DNA of 64,000 bases. It comes from Turbatrix aceti. Lineage: Eukaryota > Nematoda > Chromadorea > Rhabditida > Panagrolaimidae. The notes beneath the pieces were generated by a model. It made no database searches and was not told the origin of the DNA. It was given only the letters and a program-made list of their open reading frames with translations. Shown here one piece after another: positions 58,290-64,000 of this stretch; position 1 is the first letter of the stretch; each line of letters begins with the position of its first letter. The stretch is taken from positions 9,604,180 through 9,668,179 of the forward strand of contig OZ017770.1 of assembly GCA_963969345.1 (NCBI GenBank). Reading direction: 5' to 3'. The position numbers and the translations under genes are program-made.

Positions 58290-60258
58290 ATGGGCATCAA
58301 AGGCCTGCTTCCTTTTGTTCAAAAGGCCATCCGGAAGGTGAGTTGACTCTCGTGAACGTGTTTACAACCTCAGCAACGGGTTTTAGATTGATATTACGGA
58401 GTATGAGTCCCAACGTGTGGCGATCGACGTCTCCTGCTTTCTCTACCGCGGATTTTCTTCGTGCGCTCAGGAGGTGGCTCAAGGAAGTCGCGCAGCTGGC
58501 TACATCATCTTTCTCAAGCGGTACATCGATCTCCTGAGTCGTAACAAGAACCACATCATCCTCGTTTTTGATGGATCGAAGGCGCCAGCCAAGCGCGAAG
58601 TCAACGCGAACCGAGAAAAGAGCAAAAAGAAGTACAAACGCTACGCCGAACAGGCTCTGGCTGACAATCAAAGCGAAGAAGCCTACAAGCACTTCCAGCA
58701 GTGCGTCGAGATCACTCCCGACATTGTGAACCACGTCATCGAGGAGTTTGCTCACTATCCGAACGTCGATATCCTGATCGCGCCGTACGAAGCGGATGCC
58801 CAGCTCGCTTTTCTGAGCATCAATGGCATCGTTGACATCATCGTGACCGAAGATTCGGATTTGATCCCATACGGATGCAAAAAGGTTGGTCTTTGAGCGT
58901 TTTGGAGGATTTATGGGATTTTATGACTTCAGATTGCGTTCAAGCTGACTCCTGAGGGAAGCGGTGTTCTCTACGAAAAGGACAATCTCCACAAATGTGT
59001 TGGAAAGAACCTGCAAGACCGCTTTGACGACGTCATGTTCCGTCGTATCTGCATTTTCAGTGGATGTGATTACGTTCCGGTGAGTGATAGGATTTGCAGT
59101 TTCTGACACTTTTGGGGTTTTTTTGCAGACTGGTATTCCCGGCGTTGGCCTGAAAACGGCAGAAGAAGCATTCCGTCGTTGCCAGCGCTTGGAAATCTAC
59201 AACGACATTCTGGCGGTGAGTTACGACACTTGGTTACCGTTTTTGGCATTGGTTGGTTTCAGTTCATCAAAATGTTACCCTTTTACATCACCACTCGCAT
59301 CCCAAAGACAAATTCGACGCTGCTGAACGCATGTCTGTTGGCGGACATGACTTTTGCTCACCAGATTGTCTTTGACCCGCGCATCCGACAGCAGGTTCCG
59401 TTGACGCCGTTTCCGGCTTCCATCAAACGGACTCATGTCCCCCACAAAGGGGCTGCCGAGTTTCCGGACGACCCGTTCTCGTTCCTCGGCAATGTGAGTT
59501 TTCGTTTTTTGTGTCATTGCTGTATTCCGCTTTTTTTAGATTGCGGCTGACGACGTTGCTATCCAGTCTGCCCTGGGAATTCTGGAGCTGCCGGATGGAA
59601 TGCCTCGTCGAGAGGTCTTTTCGACGAATGCTGCGTCCATCTACCATCCCAACTTCTTCAAACAGGAACTCAAGAAGCCAGTGGTCTTCCCAGTAATCGA
59701 AGAAGCGGAAAATGCTACGGTTCAAGCTGGCACTTTTCCACCTCCACCTCTGTTCGACCCCTCCAAATTTAGGCCGCTCTTCCAGGATGCGCCCGGTTCC
59801 CGTGTAACCTACAAGCCTCTGGTCAACGTCCATCGTCGTCCGCCGTCCGACTCGCCGAAATCTTCTGCTAAGGAAAAGCGCCGAGGGTTGGTTTTTATGA
59901 CTTTTCGTCATTTGTTTTATGTAGATATTTTTTTCGATTTTTTAGCCCTTTCAGCACTGGTTCCCCGTACCAGTCTGCGGCTTACAAGCGAACCGTGGCT
60001 GCACCCCGCTCGTCTCCTGTTGCCATCCCGACTCCGCCGGCCGGCATTGGTTTTGTCACGCCTGAAGCAGTCAAAAAGCCTATCGATGGAGAAAAATCTC
60101 CTTCTCGTCCTCCGAAGAATCGCAGCTTCCCGACCGGCTTGTCCCCTATGCTTATCGGATCACAAGAAGAGGTGTTTCCGGCTTCTTCTCGCTCGAATTC
60201 GCAGTCGTATGTTACGAGTCCTCGTGCCTTCCAGAAGAGTTACCTGGATCTTCCTTAG
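58290..60258 (+). CDS. exo-1: Exonuclease 1
   Basis: Seven exons, 58290-58337, 58387-58884, 58933-59079, 59129-59215, 59263-59493, 59540-59886 and 59946-60258, give 556 residues. Introns are 46-59 bases. It starts MGIKGLLPF, the N-terminal signature of the FEN1/EXO1 family. The metal-binding acidic residues are all present: D30, D78, E151, D153 (PYEADAQ), D172, D174 (TEDSD) and D228 (GCDY). The helix-hairpin-helix TGIPGVGLKTA follows at about 232. After about residue 340 the tail is Pro/Ser-rich and disordered, and shorter than in vertebrates (about 846 residues). EXO1 is the 5'-3' exonuclease of mismatch repair and DNA-end resection in the nucleus. Only 262 bases separate it from the upstream gene. 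Confidence 0.92.
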
Positions 60259-60259
60259 G

Positions 60260-60740
60260 TACCGTCTTGACCCAAACCTGATGAGTAGTTCGTTTGTTCA
60301 CTTTTGTCCGTAATCTCTTGTTCCCGTTCTTTTTTTGTTGCGGTAAATTCATGGGAGTCATTTTGTTTTTTGGAACCAATTGACAAACGGGGAGCATCGA
60401 CTTTCAAACTTAATTGCGGTCAGTCAGTACCATGGATTTTAAAAAGTTGTTTCACGATTTGACATTCTTAATAGCGAAAAAATTTTCGAATATCAAATGA
60501 GAACTGAGATAACCCCAGTCCTTCTTGATGAAAGCCTGACGGCCCAAAAACAGGTAAGACTTTCATCAAGAATTCCAAAAATTGTCAGTTTAGAGGTACC
60601 ATGGATCATTTATTTATTTATTTATCTATACATACAAAAAAATACATACAGAACGTTAACATAAAAAGGGGGGATAATAGGGGGTGACAAATTGTAAAAA
60701 TTGCCAAAACAGCATGAAGACCAAACATACAATGGACAAG

Positions 60741-60774
<34 letters not shown>

Positions 60775-61935
60775 ACTGCGTCTTTGGCGATGTTCAGCGT
60801 GAAGAGGTTCAAATAACCAGAGGCACTCGATTAGAAGTCGAACATTTTATCTGAAGAAAAACTGAAACTAAAAAAAGGGGGATTTTAGGTATTGTTTAAG
60901 GATCTTTTTGTTAAAATAGTGAAAGATAGGCAGAAAAACTGTTCGATGCGCGAAAATGAAACACAAAATAAAAACAAAACCAAAAAAATATTATAATCCA
61001 GCCAACTTTGGAAATCGGGCAAAAGAGTGAATAGGGAAAGTCATGGATTTTAAGCCTAAAAAACAAAAATCAAGGTACAGTACACAAAATTGTATAAAAA
61101 AATAAAACATTATACATTATAGAAGCCTGCATCAATTAGAAAATATATATCGAGAGAAAAACTAGCAAAAATGTGTAATACAATTCTGCTTAAATAAAAA
61201 AAAATTCAGAAATAATTGTGAATTTTTTTGCCGAAATTCAAAATTCAATGCAAGTGACAAAAAAAACATAGTTCTTTTTAAAAAAGAAATGAAAAAAAAT
61301 AGGGCTACATCATCATTTAGTCAACCAAAACGTAACTCCCAAATGTACTGTCTGTCGACGAGACGATAACACAACAGTAAAGCCAGAAGAAAAATCTAAA
61401 AAAATAGAAAATCAACAGAGAGCAGAAATTTCTCCCAAAAGACTAAAAAACAACAGAGAGAATGAGATACAACTGGACGAAGATCGAAAGAGGAGAAGAA
61501 ACAGTGTGAGTATACACCGAACGTTCGTTCATCGTATCAATGTGAAGACTTCTATTAACGTATACACGGAAAACACACTGCAAGTGACCTCTGAAGACTC
61601 ACAAAGCCAAAGTAGACCAGCAAAACAGGCGCGCAGTGGACAAAAAATGACAACAATTTGAAAAAGAAAAGTAAAAAACTATCAACTGGTAGCCAAAATA
61701 CTTCTCCAGAACAGAAAAAGGAAGCATCAGTTCACAAAACGAAGGGAAACATGCCCAAGGAAGTTTACGACATGCAAAATACTGTATTTACGATGGGAAA
61801 ACAGTGAACTCTCGAGGCGACTGGTTTACGATACTTTCTTCCTCAGAACTCATCGGAAAGAGTAGGCCGTCCTCTCTCTTCCCCAAAGAGAGAGCTCATT
61901 TTCCTGACTGACTGAGTTGGGTCGATGAGAACCGT
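60260..61935. other. Gene-free AT-rich stretch with a poly(A) run
   Basis: A run of about 34 A lies at 60739-60773. A 13-base hairpin stem (ttcttgatgaaag and its complement) lies at 60520-60572. The words atttatttatttat near 60610 resemble non-LTR tails. No gene is supported. Confidence 0.45.
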
Positions 61936-61939
61936 CTTA

Positions 61940-63020
<1,081 letters not shown>

Positions 63021-63500
63021 CTTTGTGGGAAATGGGACGTTCACTGGGTGTAAAGTCTATACCTTTGTTCGTGCTATGCGTTTACTCAAACAAAGATATA
63101 TACCGAATAAGCGACACACGAGGGACTGGGGAATAATTACTAATATTTCTGACTGTTGGCTGTGGAATCTGCATGATGTCGTTGATGTGCGTGGTGAGAA
63201 TGGTGTTGCTGCTTCTCGTTTGCGACAGACTTTACATATTTTTTGGATTGACTGATAAAAAATCAGTTTTCGATTTCCGAAAGCAGAATTGCAGAGATTG
63301 GTGCTAGAGAACAATTTATTAAGCACAAAACATAGTATTAATAGCTCAATTTACTCATAATTTTAATTTTTGGTACTTCAATAAAAAAAATTATTATTAG
63401 TACGTCGGAATAAAAAAATAAAAAAGAAGTGTACCCGGTCCCCCCCACCATTTTTGTTTTCTCAATTTCGCGACAGCGAAATTGAACCAAGGGCCTCAGC
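63021..63500. other. Gene-free stretch
   Basis: AT-rich DNA with one isolated open frame (62938-63255) of no recognisable kind that partly overlaps the SKP1 flank. A B-box-like ggttcaatt on the minus strand near 63485 is too weak to call. Confidence 0.35.
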
Positions 63501-63504
63501 TAAA

Positions 63505-63996
63505 TAGAGGCCCTCCTTAATTGGTGTTTTGGGCGTTCCGCTACAACTCCTTGAAAAGCACGCACTGCATGATCAACAATTTTTGACGACTTTTTGCAGA
63601 TTTAAATTTATCTATTATGCTTTCAGAAAGAGTTATTGATTTCTTACGTCTGTAAATTCATTGTATCATAAATATTTATAATATTTTTTATTATCAAAAT
63701 GATCAATTTGATAATAAAAAAAATTACTTGCTGTTCCCTGGTGGTTTCGACTCACGCGGATGACCGAATGATTTTTGAAAAGCTTATCAATAAACTTTAA
63801 TAGAAAAATAAAAAATACTACAAATAATTATGACACAATGAATTTACAGGCGTAAGAAATCAATAACTCTTTCTGAAAGCATAATAGATAAATTTAAATC
63901 TGCAAAAAGTCGTCAAAAATTGTTGATCATGCAGTGCGTGTTTTTCAAGGAGTTGTAGCGGAACGCCCAAAACACCAATTAAGGAGGGCCCCTATT
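63505..63996. repeat. Foldback element cut by the window end
   Basis: The arms, about 63505-63664 and 63836-63996, pair through gtgttttgggcgttccgc, gatcaacaatttttgacg and gaaagagttattgatttc. The loop is about 170 bases, AT-rich. The right end may continue beyond the window. Confidence 0.8.
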
Positions 63997-64000
63997 GATC

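Overview
The window is animal nuclear DNA, most likely from a nematode. Its genes are split by short introns (about 50-250 bases). Acceptors are U-rich and nematode-like (TTTTCAG, TTTTTAG, TTTGCAG). Several start codons sit just after an acceptor-like signal with no visible matching donor, as expected for spliced-leader trans-splicing. SKP1-like and F-box genes occur together, a combination often expanded in nematodes. The species cannot be named from the sequence alone.

Genes I can support: two nearly identical copies of an HMG20/BRAF35-type HMG-box gene, facing inwards near the left end (712-1855, +) and at 50592-51734 (-); an RG-rich protein gene (7606-8481, +); a gene for a small protein with three SUMO-interaction-like motifs and a Cys-rich basic C-terminus (15473-16292, -); an unrecognised six-exon gene (24720-26092, -); two inverted SKP1 paralogues (28254-29009, - and 62187-62916, +); two intronless genes of unknown function (38213-38779, - and 40706-42166, -); an F-box gene (54054-55020, -); an unrecognised two-exon gene (57361-58027, +); and, only 262 bases downstream of it, exonuclease 1 (58290-60258, +). 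There are also low-confidence exons and a BTB-like fragment.

Most of the remaining DNA is repeats, and the dominant theme is inverted repetition at every scale. (1) A first inverted duplication carries the HMG20 gene and pairs roughly 1-4720 with 46330-52430. (2) A second has 3 kb arms (3780-6774 and 16374-19370) around a 9.6 kb spacer that holds the RG-rich and SIM-motif genes. (3) A third is the SKP1 pair (28158-29139 and 62054-63020). (4) A fourth has arms at 34773-36362 and 38917-40361 around a 2.5 kb spacer, with the 188-residue gene in it. Between these lie many 0.4-1.4 kb foldback elements. Three have exact 8-base target duplications and CAG-type ends (hAT-like MITEs). One has a TTAA duplication whose empty site is preserved in the other arm of duplication 1. 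One probably has a 6-base duplication.

Other mobile remnants are a frameshifted Ty3/gypsy pol (about 20455-22614), a gag zinc-knuckle fragment, an integrase fragment copied in both arms of duplication 2, and 3' ends of non-LTR retrotransposons. Two tRNA-Leu-like elements, a tandem array of about 453-base units, a (CA)n tract and a GC-rich gene-free block complete the picture.

The recognisable genes fall into a chromatin set (HMG20), ubiquitin-ligase parts (SKP1, F-box, possibly BTB) and DNA repair (EXO1). Nothing shows that they form one pathway; they look like host genes scattered through repeat-rich, palindrome-prone DNA. Coordinates of repeat edges are by-eye estimates unless a target duplication fixes them.
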